Assembly: GCF_000719865.1 (NCBI RefSeq)
Contig: NZ_JOID01000024.1
Span: 22,936 to 86,935 of the forward strand
Reading direction: 5' to 3'
Origin: Streptomyces albus subsp. albus
Lineage (GTDB): Bacteria; Actinomycetota; Actinomycetes; Streptomycetales; Streptomycetaceae
DNA: 64,000 bases
The position numbers were made by a program, and so were the translations under genes. The notes beneath the pieces were generated by a model, which saw only the letters and a program-made list of their open reading frames with translations, did not search any database and was not told the origin of the DNA. Each line of letters starts with the position of its first letter. The first letter of the stretch is position 1. Below, in pieces: positions 16,684-26,069 of the stretch.

Positions 16684-17421
16684 TCAGCCCTCCAGCTCCC
16701 CGCGCTCCCGCTTCTCCAGACGGCCTTGGTCCCCGTCCGTCCCCCGCTTCTCCTCCAGTTCCCGCCGCTTGCGCTCGGCCTTGAGCCGGCGGCGCTCCTC
16801 CTTGGGCAGCCTCCGCTCCGTACCGACCCCGCCCCAGAAGGCGAAGCCGGTGACCACGACCTTCGGCGCGCCCGGGTCGCCCTCGTCCACCTTGCTCTGG
16901 TCGAAGCCGCCCATCAGGCCGAAGCCGCGGACGTCCAGGCCCATCCCGGGCGGCACCACGACGTTCACCCCGCCCATGACGGCGAAGCAGCGGATCACGA
17001 TCTCGCGGTCCTCGAACCGCGCCTCGCGCAGATCGATCTCGCCGCCGCCCATCACCGTCACGGCCGTGAACCGGCGCGGCGCCACCCAGCGGCCCCGGCG
17101 CTGGAAGCCGCCCAGGATGCCGACCGCCCACTTCGAACTGGGCGTGCCGCCGATCCGCGACGGCCAGGACACCTCACCGGCCGTCCCGGTGGCGGCCGGC
17201 TCCCCCGGGCCGCGCACCGCGAGCGGGCCCGCGCCGCCGCCGACCGGGAGGTCGCGGGTCAGCGGCTCCAACTCGGCGTAGGTGCGCGCCCGGTACGCCG
17301 CGTCGAGCCGCTCGTCGAACTCCTCCATCGTCAGGCGCCCTTCGGCGACGGCCTCGCGGAGCACCTCGGCGACGCGCTCACGGTCGGCGTCGGAGGCCCG
17401 TAGTTCAGAGGGTTCGCTCAT
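16684..17421 (-). CDS. DUF1707 protein with LiaF-like C-terminal domain
   Basis: A 245-residue cytoplasmic protein. Residues about 5-60 are the DUF1707 (SHOCT-like) module: RASDADRERVAEVLREAVAE, GRLTMEEFDERL and AAYRARTYAEL. The middle has the LiaF/YvqF-like beta domain (AVTVMGGGEIDLREARF, then CFAVMGGVNVVVPPG and GFGLMGG). The C-terminus is a highly charged Lys/Arg/Glu helix. Related proteins respond to cell-envelope stress, but this one lacks membrane helices. Tandem ATGs at 17424 and 17421 exist; 17421 has better spacing from GTGAGG. Confidence 0.86.
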   Translation of the reverse strand: MSEPSELRASDADRERVAEVLREAVAEGRLTMEEFDERLDAAYRARTYAELEPLTRDLPVGGGAGPLAVRGPGEPAATGTAGEVSWPSRIGGTPSSKWAVGILGGFQRRGRWVAPRRFTAVTVMGGGEIDLREARFEDREIVIRCFAVMGGVNVVVPPGMGLDVRGFGLMGGFDQSKVDEGDPGAPKVVVTGFAFWGGVGTERRLPKEERRRLKAERKRRELEEKRGTDGDQGRLEKRERGELEG

Positions 17422-17546
17422 CATGGACCTCACCCTAGGCAATCCCGGGCCCCACGCGAACCGTTGCCCGGCGGGGAGGGCCCCTACGACGCGAAAAGCC
17501 GGACCGGAGGGCAGGCCCGGACGACCGCCCTCCGGCCGGCGGCGGC

Positions 17547-18668
17547 TCAGAACGCCGCCCGCTCCGCGTACATCCGGGCGATGACATCCTCGATCGCCGG
17601 CTCGCGCACCGACAGGTCCACCAGCGGGTGGTCCGCGGCCACCGCCGCCACCACCGGCGCGGCGCTCCCGCCCGCCGGGAACGCCAGCCACTGCCGCGGG
17701 CCCTCCGTCCGCACCACCCGCACCCCGGGCAGCCCCGCCCCGGACAGATCGATCGGCGGCAGCTCCCGCTCCAGGTCCACGACGAGGACCCGCTCACTGC
17801 CGCCCGCCGTGTGCAGGCCGTCCAGATCGCCGTCGAACACCACCCGGCCGTGGTCGATCACCATCACCCGGTGGCACAACTGCTCGATATCGGTGAGGTC
17901 GTGGGTCGTGAGGAGCACGGTGGTGCCGCGCTCGGCGTTGACGTCGGCGAGAAAGCGCCGGACCTTTGCCTTGCTCAGCACGTCCAGGCCGATGGTCGGC
18001 TCGTCGAGATACAGCACCTCGGGATCGTGCAGCAGGGCGGCGGCGATGTCACCGCGCATCCGCTGGCCCAGCGAGAGCTGCCGCACGGGCACGTCCAACA
18101 GCGCGCCCAGACCGAGCAGTTCGACGCAGCGGTCGAGATTCTCCCGGAAGCGGCGGTCCGGGATCCGGTACAGCCGGCGGGCCAGCGCGTACGAGTCGCG
18201 CAGCGGCAGATCCCACCACAGCGTGGTCCGCTGCCCGAACACCACCCCGATACGGTGCGCCAGCCGCAGCCGCTCCCGCGCCGGATCGATGCCGGCGACC
18301 CGCACCCGGCCGGCGCTGGGCACCAGGATGCCGGTCAGCATCTTGATCGTGGTGGACTTCCCGGCACCGTTGGGACCGATGTAGCCGACCATCTCGCCAC
18401 GCCGCACCCCGAACGAGATACCGTCCACCGCCCGCACCTCGGACCGCTCCCGGCGCAGCCGCCCCACCCGGCGCCGTACCCGGAAGACCTTCTCCACGCC
18501 GTCCAGCTCGATGAGCGGGGCTCCGCCACCGGCCGCGCCACCCGGGCCGGGCGGGCCTTGCCGGCCGGCCTCGCGCCCCTCGCCGGCTCCGCCGCCGGCG
18601 TTGTTGCCGCCGCTGCCGCCGATCCCGCCGCCGCCGTTGTTCCCGCCGCCGCCGCTGCCGCCGTCCAT
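17547..18668 (-). CDS. ABC transporter ATP-binding protein
   Basis: A 373-residue ATPase that should drive the two permeases upstream. A Gly/Asn-rich N-terminal tail of about 50 residues precedes the nucleotide-binding domain. It has Walker A GPNGAGKS at 98-105, the Q-loop in VVFGQRTTLWW, signature LSLGQ, Walker B VLYLDEPTIGLD and the switch His in LLTTHD. A C-terminal accessory domain follows. The RTTLWWDLP segment is typical of the ATPases paired with PF06182-type ABC-2 permeases. It starts 10 bp after the permease stop, so the three genes form an operon. Confidence 0.93.
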   Translation of the reverse strand: MDGGSGGGGNNGGGGIGGSGGNNAGGGAGEGREAGRQGPPGPGGAAGGGAPLIELDGVEKVFRVRRRVGRLRRERSEVRAVDGISFGVRRGEMVGYIGPNGAGKSTTIKMLTGILVPSAGRVRVAGIDPARERLRLAHRIGVVFGQRTTLWWDLPLRDSYALARRLYRIPDRRFRENLDRCVELLGLGALLDVPVRQLSLGQRMRGDIAAALLHDPEVLYLDEPTIGLDVLSKAKVRRFLADVNAERGTTVLLTTHDLTDIEQLCHRVMVIDHGRVVFDGDLDGLHTAGGSERVLVVDLERELPPIDLSGAGLPGVRVVRTEGPRQWLAFPAGGSAAPVVAAVAADHPLVDLSVREPAIEDVIARMYAERAAF

Positions 18669-18678
18669 CTCCGCCCTC

Positions 18679-19674
18679 TCAGCTCCCCGTACTCCGGTAC
18701 GAACGCAGCCCCGCCCGCCACACCAGCCCGGCCGGAACCCAGCACGCCACCGCCACCAGCGGCGACAGGAAATCCACCCAGCCCGGCAGGCCCAGCGGGT
18801 CGTCGCGGCCCAGGATGAACAGCACCGGCAGCCAGTTCACGAAGGCCAGCGGCACCACGAAGACCGCCCCGCCCACCAGCTCCCGCGCGAACACCGTCGG
18901 CGGGTACTGGAGCACCGTCGTACCGCCGTAGGTGAAGGAGTTCTGCACCTCCGCCGCGTCCTGCGCCCAGAACTGGAAGGAACCGCCCACCACGAGCAGC
19001 GCCGCGAAGATCGCCGCCCCGCTCACCACCGTCACCGGCACCATCAGCACCTTCAGCGGCGTCCAGTCCGCCTCCAGGACGGTCAGCGACCAGCCCAGCA
19101 CCAGCAGCCCCTGCGCGAGCCGGCCGACACGGCGCAGCTTGAAGCCGTCCGCCGCCACCTGGGCCAGCAGCGGCACCGGGCGCACCAGCATCGCGTCCAG
19201 GCTGCCGCTCCGGACCCGGCCGCCGAGCCCGTCCATGCCGCCCAGCAGCAGATGGGCCAGGCCGAAGGCCGTGCCCGAGGTCCCGTACAGCAGGGCGACC
19301 TCCGCGAAGCCGAAGCCGCCGAGGGCGTCCACGTGGGAGAACATCAGCAGGATCGCGGCGAAGTCGAGGGCGGTGGTGGCGAAGTTGCCCAGCGCCGTCA
19401 GCACGAAGGACGTCCGGTACACCAGCGTCGAGCGCACCCACATCGCCGTGATCAGGACATAGGCGCGCAGCCCGGCGGCCCGGCGCGGGACGGCCGTCCC
19501 GGTCTCCGTCTCCGTCCCCGTCCGGATTCGCGCTCCCGCTCCCGCTTCCGGGCCCGCTTCCGCTTCCGGTCCCGCTTCCGCTTCCGGTCCCGTACGGGCC
19601 TCCCGCCCGGCCGGAGCCGGCCCCGGGTCCCGTGGGTCCCCGGGCCCGGTCGGCCGCGGGCGCGTCTCAGCCAC
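18679..19674 (-). CDS. ABC-2 family transporter permease
   Basis: A 331-residue integral membrane protein, second gene of the exporter operon. An acidic Glu/Ala/Gly repeat region (residues about 15-60) precedes about six membrane helices. LTALGNFATTALDFAAILLMF and the loop GSLDAMLVRPVP are characteristic of PF06182 (ABC-2 type) permeases. The GTG at 19674 is used: it overlaps the end of the upstream permease by eight bases, and the larger open frame beyond it is antisense-like coding of that gene. The substrate is unknown; related systems have been linked to export of small cationic compounds. Confidence 0.88.
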   Translation of the reverse strand: MAETRPRPTGPGDPRDPGPAPAGREARTGPEAEAGPEAEAGPEAGAGARIRTGTETETGTAVPRRAAGLRAYVLITAMWVRSTLVYRTSFVLTALGNFATTALDFAAILLMFSHVDALGGFGFAEVALLYGTSGTAFGLAHLLLGGMDGLGGRVRSGSLDAMLVRPVPLLAQVAADGFKLRRVGRLAQGLLVLGWSLTVLEADWTPLKVLMVPVTVVSGAAIFAALLVVGGSFQFWAQDAAEVQNSFTYGGTTVLQYPPTVFARELVGGAVFVVPLAFVNWLPVLFILGRDDPLGLPGWVDFLSPLVAVACWVPAGLVWRAGLRSYRSTGS

Positions 19675-20572
19675 CCTGGACCACCACCCTCCGCACCGCC
19701 ACCGACTGCAGCGCCCGCCCCGCCGCGAGCAGCGCCAGCGCCCACCCGGCCTGGAACCCGTACGCCCCCGCCAGCTCCCGCAGGCCGTACTTCCCGAGGA
19801 AGACATCCGCGGGAACCTGGAGCATCGACGCCCACGGCAGCATCCGCGCCACCTCCCCCAGCACCCCGGGGAAGACCGTCAGCGGCAGCAGCATCCCGGA
19901 GAAGAACATCGCCACCAGCGCCGAGACCTGGACGACGCCCTGGCCGTCCAGCAGCCAGAACGCGGACAGCACCACCAGGAAGCGGATCGCGTAGCTCACC
20001 ACCACGCCCAGCAGCACCGACAGCAGGAACGCCGCCCACAGCAGCGGCCCGGCGGGGAACGCCAGATCGAAGACGAGCCCGCCCACCAGCAACGGCACCG
20101 CGCCCCGCCCCAGCAGATGGAACGCCGCCCGGCCGAGGTCGTGCGCCAGCCACCACCACTGGAGATCGGCGGGACGGAAGAGATCGACGGCGATGTCGCC
20201 GGTGCGGATCCGTTCGATCAGCTCGTCCTGGAAGCCGCCGCCCATCGTGGCCATCGGCATCAGCAACGCCTGGCCCACCCAGACATAGGTCAGCGCCTGG
20301 GAGAGGTCGTAGCCGCCGAGCCCGTCCCGCTGCTCCCACAGGGCCGTGTACGTGAAGGTGAGGATGAGGCCGAAGACCGTGTTGGTGAAGACACCCGCGG
20401 CCGTCGCCATCCGGTACGTCGTGTGGCGCCGGAAGACGCCCGCCGCCACCGCCCCGTACAGCCGCGGCCCGCCGCCCGGGCGCGCTCCGCCGCCCTCTCC
20501 CCCACCCCCGCGCACGCGTGCCCCCGCTCGTCGCCGGCCGGCCGCCGATCGCCACCGGCCGCCACCCGCCAC
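19667..20572 (-). CDS. ABC-2 family transporter permease
   Basis: A 301-residue integral membrane protein, first gene of the exporter operon. A basic Gly/Arg-rich N-terminus is followed by about six membrane helices. The conserved loop RIRTGDIAVDLFRPADLQ corresponds to the same loop in the partner permease, as expected for paralogous subunits forming a heterodimer. The start is uncertain: GTG at 20572 is the first in frame, and another GTG lies about 19 codons inside. Together with the downstream permease and ATPase it should form a complete exporter of unknown substrate. Confidence 0.85.
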   Translation of the reverse strand: MAGGGRWRSAAGRRRAGARVRGGGGEGGGARPGGGPRLYGAVAAGVFRRHTTYRMATAAGVFTNTVFGLILTFTYTALWEQRDGLGGYDLSQALTYVWVGQALLMPMATMGGGFQDELIERIRTGDIAVDLFRPADLQWWWLAHDLGRAAFHLLGRGAVPLLVGGLVFDLAFPAGPLLWAAFLLSVLLGVVVSYAIRFLVVLSAFWLLDGQGVVQVSALVAMFFSGMLLPLTVFPGVLGEVARMLPWASMLQVPADVFLGKYGLRELAGAYGFQAGWALALLAAGRALQSVAVRRVVVQGG

Positions 20573-20842
20573 CCGCCGATCACCGCCGAAATCGCCCCAA
20601 ACGGATGAGCCTAGCCGGGCGGACGCAGCGAGTGTGCATGTTTTTCCGCCATCCGGTCAGCCGTAAGGGTGGCCCGGGAGGGCCTTCGGTGTGTCCCGGC
20701 ATCCCGCCGGGCGCTCCGGCCCCCAGCACGCGGAAATGATGATGCGACAGTCCGCCTCGTGGCGCAGGCCCGCTGATCAGCCCGCCCCGACAGTGACCGC
20801 CGCCATACAACCTTTGGTGGCGGCCGAGGAGTCCCCAGACAT

Positions 20843-23578
20843 ATGAGTGACGAGCCGCAGCAGCAGAAACCGCCGGGCCCGGGACCGGAACGGGAACCGC
20901 GGGAGGGGCCGGAGCCGGAGCCGGCGCCCGAGCCGGAACGGACCCCGGAACCGGGTGCGGCACCGGCGGCGGACGCGACCCTGGCCGGGGAGCCCCGGCC
21001 GGCGACGGAACCGGGAACGGCGCGGGAGCCGGGATCAGCACCGGCGGGACCCGGCGAGCCGGCGCCGGCACGGGAGCCCGGGGCGGGGCCCGAAACCCGG
21101 CCCACCGCGGCGGCCGCCGCTGCCACCGCGCCGGAAGCGGCCGGCGACGGCGGGAGCCACGCCGGGCACGGGGCAGGGGCGGGGGCAGGGTCCGCAGCAG
21201 GGGCCGGGGCCGGGGCCCGCGCGGGCCGCACCGGCTTCCGCCGCTTCCTGCCCACCTGGCGGATGGTGCTGGGCGGCGTCCTGCTGATCGTCCTCCTCCT
21301 CAGCGGCGGCTTCGCCACCGCGTACCTGCTCGTCGGCATCCCGGCCGCCAACGAGCACGCCGTCCGGCAGGGCAACGTCTACCTCTACTCCGACGGCACC
21401 CAGCTCGCCACCGACGGCGACGTCAACCGCCAGAACGTCAAGCTCGACCGGGTACCCGAACACGTCCAGCGGGCCGTCCTCTCCGCCGAGGACCGCGACT
21501 TCTACACCGAGTCCGCCGTCGACCCGCAGGCCATGCTGCGCGGCGCCTGGAACACCGCCACCGGCAAGGGCAAGCAGTCCGGCTCGACGATCACCCAGCA
21601 GTACGTCAAGAACTACTACCTGGCCCAGGACCAGACCCTCAGCCGCAAGGCCAAGGAATTCATCATCGCGATCAAGCTCGACCGCGAGACGAGCAAGAAC
21701 GAGATCCTCGAGGGCTACCTCAACACCAGCTATTTCGGCCGCCGCGCCTACGGCATCCAGGCCGCCGCGCACGCCTACTACCGCAAGAACGCCGAGGATC
21801 TGACCACCGCCGAGGGCGCCTACCTCGCCGCCCTGCTCAACGCCCCCGGCTACTACGACATCGCCACCCACCCGGAGAACAAGGCCCGCGCCCTCGCCCG
21901 CTGGAACTACGTCCTGGACGGCATGGTCGACGAGGGCTGGCTCAGCCGCTCCGAGCGCTCGCGCATGGAGTTCCCCACCCCGGCCGAGGGACGGCCCTCC
22001 TCGGGGATGAGCGGCCAGCGCGGCTATCTCGTCGAAGCCGTCAAGCAGTACCTCTCCGCCCACAACATCATCGGTGAGGACGCCCTCGAAGCGGGCGGCC
22101 ACCGCATCACCACCACCATCGACCGGAAGCGGCAGGACGCCTTCGTCGACGCCGTCGACGAACAGCTGATGTCCAAGCTCGACAAGAAGGACCGCGAGGT
22201 CGACCGCTACGTGCGGGCGGGCGGCGCCTCCATCGACCCCAAGACCGGCGAGGTCGTCGCCCTGTACGGCGGCATCGACTACACCGAGCAGTACGTCAAC
22301 AACGCCACCCGGCGCGACTACCAGGTCGGCTCCACCTTCAAGCCCTTCGTCCTCGCCGCCGCCGTCGACACCGGCGCGGAGACCCTCGACGGCCGCACCA
22401 TCACCCCGAACGCCCGCTACGACGGCACCAGCGGCCGCACCGTGCAGGCCCGGTCCGGCAGCACCGGCTACAAGCCGGAGAACGAGGACGAGCGGAGCTA
22501 CGGGCAGCTCAGCGTCGCCGAGGCCACCGACAAGTCCGTCAACGCCGTCTACGCGCAGATGGCCCAGGACGTCGGCCCGGCCGCCGTCCGCCGCACCGCC
22601 GTCGGCCTCGGGCTCCCCGAGGACACCCCCGACCTCACCCCCGACCCCTCCGTGGCCCTCGGCGTCGCCACCGCCAGCGTCCTCGACATGACCGAGGCGT
22701 ACGCCACCCTGGCCAACCACGGCGAACACCGCGAACCCGTCCTCGTCACCAAGATCATCAAGGGTGAGCGGGAACTCGACCTGCCGGAGAGGGTGACGGA
22801 ACGGGCCATCAGCCGTGAGGCCGCCGACACCACGACCTCCGTCCTCAAGGGCGTCGTCGAGAAGGGCACCGGCACCGCCGCCCGCTCGGCGGGCCGCCCC
22901 GCCGCCGGCAAGACCGGCACCGCCGAGGAGGACCGCGCGGCCTGGTTCGCCGGCTACACCCCCGACCTCGCCACCGTCGTCGCGGTGATGGGCCAGGACT
23001 CCGAGACCGGCGAGCAGAAGAAGCTCTACGGAGCCACCGGGATGGCCCGCATCAACGGCGGCGGCTACCCCGCCCAGATCTGGGGCCAGTACACCGCCGC
23101 CGCCCTGAAGGGCAGCCCCGCCGAGGGCTTCGACCTCAAACTGATGGACGGCGCGAACGACCCCGACCCGGGAGACCCGGGCGACGCGTTCGAGGAAGCC
23201 GGTGAGACCGAGGGGCCCTGGGAGGACACCGGCGACTCCGGCGACACGGAGGACCCCGGGGAGACCGAGGAGACCGGCGGCACGGACGGCCCCGGCGACA
23301 CGGCACCGCCCACGGGCTCCGAACCGCCGCCCACGGACGACGGCAAGGGCAGCGGCGGCGGTGACACCGGCGGAACGGACGGCGGCACCGACGGGGGCAC
23401 CGACACCGGAGGCAGCACCGGCGGAGACACCGGCGGATCCGGGGGAACCGGCGGCGACACCGGAGGCACGGTCGGACCCGGCGGAACGGACGGCGGCGCC
23501 GACGGCGGAGGCGGCACGGACACGGCCGGCGCGGGCACGGCCGCCACGAGCACGGCCACCGCGGGCGCGGCCGCCTGA
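20843..23578 (+). CDS. bifunctional class A penicillin-binding protein
   Basis: A 911-residue peptidoglycan synthase. A cytoplasmic Pro/Glu/Ala-rich region (1 to about 130) is followed by one membrane helix (about 139-163). The glycosyltransferase 51 domain has catalytic Glu216 in EDRDFY and the SGSTITQQYVKN segment. The transpeptidase domain has Ser497-Thr-Phe-Lys500, Ser565-Val-Asn567 and Lys690-Thr-Gly. From about residue 770 a Gly/Thr/Asp-rich low-complexity tail runs to the end, probably reaching into the wall. GAGGAG precedes the ATG. A long hairpin at 23609-23662 follows the gene. Confidence 0.95.
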   Translation: MSDEPQQQKPPGPGPEREPREGPEPEPAPEPERTPEPGAAPAADATLAGEPRPATEPGTAREPGSAPAGPGEPAPAREPGAGPETRPTAAAAAATAPEAAGDGGSHAGHGAGAGAGSAAGAGAGARAGRTGFRRFLPTWRMVLGGVLLIVLLLSGGFATAYLLVGIPAANEHAVRQGNVYLYSDGTQLATDGDVNRQNVKLDRVPEHVQRAVLSAEDRDFYTESAVDPQAMLRGAWNTATGKGKQSGSTITQQYVKNYYLAQDQTLSRKAKEFIIAIKLDRETSKNEILEGYLNTSYFGRRAYGIQAAAHAYYRKNAEDLTTAEGAYLAALLNAPGYYDIATHPENKARALARWNYVLDGMVDEGWLSRSERSRMEFPTPAEGRPSSGMSGQRGYLVEAVKQYLSAHNIIGEDALEAGGHRITTTIDRKRQDAFVDAVDEQLMSKLDKKDREVDRYVRAGGASIDPKTGEVVALYGGIDYTEQYVNNATRRDYQVGSTFKPFVLAAAVDTGAETLDGRTITPNARYDGTSGRTVQARSGSTGYKPENEDERSYGQLSVAEATDKSVNAVYAQMAQDVGPAAVRRTAVGLGLPEDTPDLTPDPSVALGVATASVLDMTEAYATLANHGEHREPVLVTKIIKGERELDLPERVTERAISREAADTTTSVLKGVVEKGTGTAARSAGRPAAGKTGTAEEDRAAWFAGYTPDLATVVAVMGQDSETGEQKKLYGATGMARINGGGYPAQIWGQYTAAALKGSPAEGFDLKLMDGANDPDPGDPGDAFEEAGETEGPWEDTGDSGDTEDPGETEETGGTDGPGDTAPPTGSEPPPTDDGKGSGGGDTGGTDGGTDGGTDTGGSTGGDTGGSGGTGGDTGGTVGPGGTDGGADGGGGTDTAGAGTAATSTATAGAAA

Positions 23579-23608
23579 CGGCCGGCAGACGGAACGGCCC
23601 GGAGACGG

Positions 23609-23662
23609 GAACGGCCCGGAGGCCGCTGCCGAGCCACTCGGCGGACGGCTCCCGGGCCGTTC
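23609..23662 (+). terminator. hairpin after the penicillin-binding protein gene
   Basis: GAACGGCCCGG (23609-23619) pairs exactly with CCGGGCCGTTC (23652-23662), and the inner bases GCCGAG/CGGC also pair. No U-tract follows, as is usual for high-GC terminators. It lies between the end of the PBP gene and the convergent GroES-like gene. Confidence 0.6.
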
Positions 23663-23715
23663 GGGGTTGATCCCCGGGCTGATCCCGGATCGCTCGGAGG
23701 GCTGTCCCCGGACCG

Positions 23716-23748
23716 CCCGGAGATCACCCGGAGATCACCCGGAGATCA
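23716..23748. repeat. three tandem copies of CCCGGAGATCA
   Basis: An 11-bp unit is repeated exactly three times and then breaks down (CCCGGACTTCA). It lies in the short gap between convergent genes and has no coding role. Confidence 0.7.
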
Positions 23749-23800
23749 CCCGGACTTCATCATCCGGAGACCGGCTCGAAGCCCGCCCGGAGACCGCCAC

Positions 23801-24145
23801 TCAGAGATAGAGCCCCGTGGAATCCTCCGCGCCCTCCAGGCGCTCGGCCGCGACCGCGTGCAGATCCCGCTCCCGCATCAGGACGTACGCCACCCCGCGA
23901 ACCTCGACCTCGGCCCGGTCCTCCGGGTCGTAGAGCACCCGGTCCCCCGGCTCCACCGTCCGGACGTTCTGCCCCACGGCCACCACCTCGGCCCAGGCCA
24001 GGCGGCGCCCGACCGCGGCGGTCGCCGGGATGACGATGCCGCCCGTGGAGCGGCGCTCGCCCTCCGCGATATCGGTGCGGACGAGCACCCGGTCGTGCAG
24101 CATCCGGATGGGCAGCTTGTCATCGTGCGTAGCGTTCTGGCTCAC
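23801..24145 (-). CDS. GroES/Cpn10-like protein
   Basis: A 114-residue protein with the Cpn10 fold: LHDRVLVRTDIAEGERRSTGGIVIP, then VGQNVRTVEPGDRVLY and a final RERDLHAV. The mobile-loop region is present, but the C-terminal extension past RDLHAV is about 12 residues longer than classical GroES. Streptomyces have a main groES-groEL1 operon elsewhere, and no groEL lies beside this gene. It may therefore be an accessory Cpn10-like protein rather than the housekeeping co-chaperonin. Confidence 0.88.
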   Translation of the reverse strand: MSQNATHDDKLPIRMLHDRVLVRTDIAEGERRSTGGIVIPATAAVGRRLAWAEVVAVGQNVRTVEPGDRVLYDPEDRAEVEVRGVAYVLMRERDLHAVAAERLEGAEDSTGLYL

Positions 24146-24228
24146 GCCACGAAGGTACCTGCCGAGCGGCGCCGGAATGCCACGGGCCCTGTATCACCGG
24201 CGCCGACGCGGCCCGCCGGGCGGCCGGC

Positions 24229-24585
24229 TCAGCGCCGGCGCCCCCGGCCCCCGGTGCGCCCTCCGGCGCCACCGCGCCGGGAGGACACCGTCACCAGCAG
24301 GCCCACCACCGCCACCACGGCCACCGCCGCCGGAACGATCCGCTCCAGCCGCGGCTCACCCTTCTCCGACACGAAGGCGCCCCGTACGTCGTTCAGCGCG
24401 CGGTTCACCGCCACATAGGCCCGCCCCGCCGTACGGTCCACGGCCGACACGGCCTTCGCCTTCGCGTCCCCGACGATCGTCTTCGGGTGCACCCGCACCG
24501 CGATCTCGTCGAGCGTCACGGCGAGCTCCTGGCGCCTGCGGGCGATATCCGCCTCGATCTGCGCCGGGGTCCTGGCTTCCGACAC
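24229..24585 (-). CDS. DUF3618 family membrane protein
   Basis: A 118-residue protein. The N-terminal part (RTPAQIEADIARRRQELAVT and LDEIAVRVHPK) is the DUF3618 domain. A hydrophobic segment (IVPAAVAVVAVVGLLVTV) and a short basic Gly/Arg tail follow, giving one membrane helix with the domain in the cytoplasm. The GTG at 24585 has GGAGG seven bases upstream. It is divergent from bcp. DUF3618 function is unknown; members often sit in small membrane-stress gene groups. Confidence 0.85.
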   Translation of the reverse strand: MSEARTPAQIEADIARRRQELAVTLDEIAVRVHPKTIVGDAKAKAVSAVDRTAGRAYVAVNRALNDVRGAFVSEKGEPRLERIVPAAVAVVAVVGLLVTVSSRRGGAGGRTGGRGRRR

Positions 24586-24757
24586 CGCGCTGCCTCCGTC
24601 GTCCTGAGTTGATCGGTGTTTCCGTCCGTGCTGGTCGTCCGCGATGGACAGTCTGTCAGCTCCTGCCCGGCGTTGCCCCCCGGCACCCCCGCGGATCCTT
24701 CGCACCGCCCGGTTAATCTCGGGGAGAGCCGTCCGTCCGTCACCACCGAGGAGAACC

Positions 24758-25237
24758 ATGAGCGAGCGACTGCAGCCCGGCGACACCGCCCCCGCCTTCA
24801 CCCTGCCCGACGCGGACGGCAAGCCGGTGTCCCTCGCCGACCACGCGGGCCGCAAGGTCATCGTCTACTTCTACCCGGCGGCCCTCACCCCCGGCTGCAC
24901 CAAGCAGGCCTGCGACTTCACCGACAACCTGGAGCTGCTGGCCGGTGCCGGCTACGACGTCATCGGCGTCTCCCCGGACAAGCCGGAGAAGCTCGCCAAG
25001 TTCCGCGAGAAGGAGAACCTCCGGGTCACCCTCGTCGGGGACCCGGAGAAGTCGGTGCTGGAGGCATACGGCGCCTTCGGCGAGAAGAAGCTCTACGGCA
25101 AGACGGTGACCGGCGTCATCCGCTCCACGGTCGTGGTGGACGAGCACGGCAAGGTCGAGCGCGCCCTCTACAACGTCAAGGCCACGGGCCACGTCGCCAA
25201 GCTCCTCAAGGACCTCTCCGTCCAGCCGAACGCCTGA
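24758..25237 (+). CDS. bcp: thioredoxin-dependent peroxiredoxin (BCP type)
   Basis: A 159-residue cytoplasmic peroxidase that reduces hydrogen peroxide and organic peroxides using thioredoxin. The peroxidatic Cys47 is in LTPGCTKQACDF and the likely resolving Cys52 is five residues later, as in BCP/PrxQ proteins. The core PAFTLPDADGKPVSL, VIVYFYPAALTPG and VIGVSPD segments are all present. The ATG at 24758 follows GAGGAGAACC; a longer frame exists upstream but is unlikely. A short, weak hairpin lies 35 bp after the stop. Confidence 0.94.
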   Translation: MSERLQPGDTAPAFTLPDADGKPVSLADHAGRKVIVYFYPAALTPGCTKQACDFTDNLELLAGAGYDVIGVSPDKPEKLAKFREKENLRVTLVGDPEKSVLEAYGAFGEKKLYGKTVTGVIRSTVVVDEHGKVERALYNVKATGHVAKLLKDLSVQPNA

Positions 25238-25272
25238 CCGTCCGGCCCTGTAGGCGACACCAGTCTCGGGAA

Positions 25273-25321
25273 CGTCCGGGGTCCTCGGAACACGATCGAC
25301 GGCCCCGGACGGCGTAACCCT
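25273..25321 (+). terminator. weak hairpin after bcp
   Basis: CGTCCGGGG (25273-25281) and CCCCGGACG (25313-25321) are exact inverted repeats separated by 31 bases. The loop is long and no U-tract follows, so termination is only possible. Confidence 0.35.
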
Positions 25322-25388
25322 GTCACGCCCCTCTCGTTGATGAGTTCGAGACCGCAGTGAGCACTCGATTCTCAACGGGGGGTTTGCC

Positions 25389-26069
25389 ATGCCGTCGAGT
25401 CCCTACACACGCGACCGACTGAATGAAGCCGCGAGGTCCTCCCGCACCCTCAGCCAGGCTCTTGTGAAGCTCGGTGTGGACCCGAAAAGCGGCAGTCGGC
25501 GGTACCTCAGCGCCCGGATGAGAACCCTGGGAATCGACACCTCTCACTTCGAGCGCGAGGGCGCACGCTGGACCAGGGAGATCCTCGAACCGGCGGTGGC
25601 AGCCTCTGCGAACATGAACGAAGTCCTGCGCCGTCTCGGCCTGGGCATCGTCGGCGGGCACCACACCCACATCAGCAACCGGGTCCGGGCACTGGGCATC
25701 GACACGTCCCACTTCACGGCACGCGCCTCCGGCAACCGGGCCGGACGCCGCCGTCGTACGCCCGAGGACATTCTGGTCGAGCAGAATCCCGAAAGTGCCC
25801 GGCGCGTACACGGTGACCGGCTCAGACAGTGCATGCTCGACGCCGGTGTTGCCCACCTCTGTGCCCTCTGCGGAATGGCGCCGATGTGGCGCGGACGGCG
25901 TCTGCCGCTCGAAGTGGACCACATCGACGGCAGGTGGTGGAACAACCGGCTGGGGAATCTCCGGCTGCTCTGCCCCAACTGCCATGCGACAACGGATACC
26001 TACCGGGGCCGCAACAAAGGGCCCCGGGGCACGCGCGACCGGCACCGTCTCTCGGGGACGGCGTCGTGA
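25389..26069 (+). CDS. HNH endonuclease-type protein with two GIDTSHF modules (gene 1 of 2)
   Basis: A 226-residue protein. Two copies of a roughly 45-residue HTH-like module end in LGIDTSHF (residues 47-54 and 103-110). The C-terminal HNH zinc-finger domain has CALC (158-161), LEVDHIDG with the first His, NLRLLCPNC (191-198) and the following His. This is a complete HNH nuclease core. The start ATG at 25389 follows GGGGGGTTT. Its stop overlaps the start of a paralogous gene (GTGA), so both are made together. The target is unknown. Confidence 0.82.
   Translation: MPSSPYTRDRLNEAARSSRTLSQALVKLGVDPKSGSRRYLSARMRTLGIDTSHFEREGARWTREILEPAVAASANMNEVLRRLGLGIVGGHHTHISNRVRALGIDTSHFTARASGNRAGRRRRTPEDILVEQNPESARRVHGDRLRQCMLDAGVAHLCALCGMAPMWRGRRLPLEVDHIDGRWWNNRLGNLRLLCPNCHATTDTYRGRNKGPRGTRDRHRLSGTAS

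Noticed and set aside
17547..20572. Reading the ABC exporter as part of a biosynthetic gene cluster
   Set aside because: No synthase, tailoring or resistance genes are adjacent; neighbours are a DUF1707 protein and a penicillin-binding protein.
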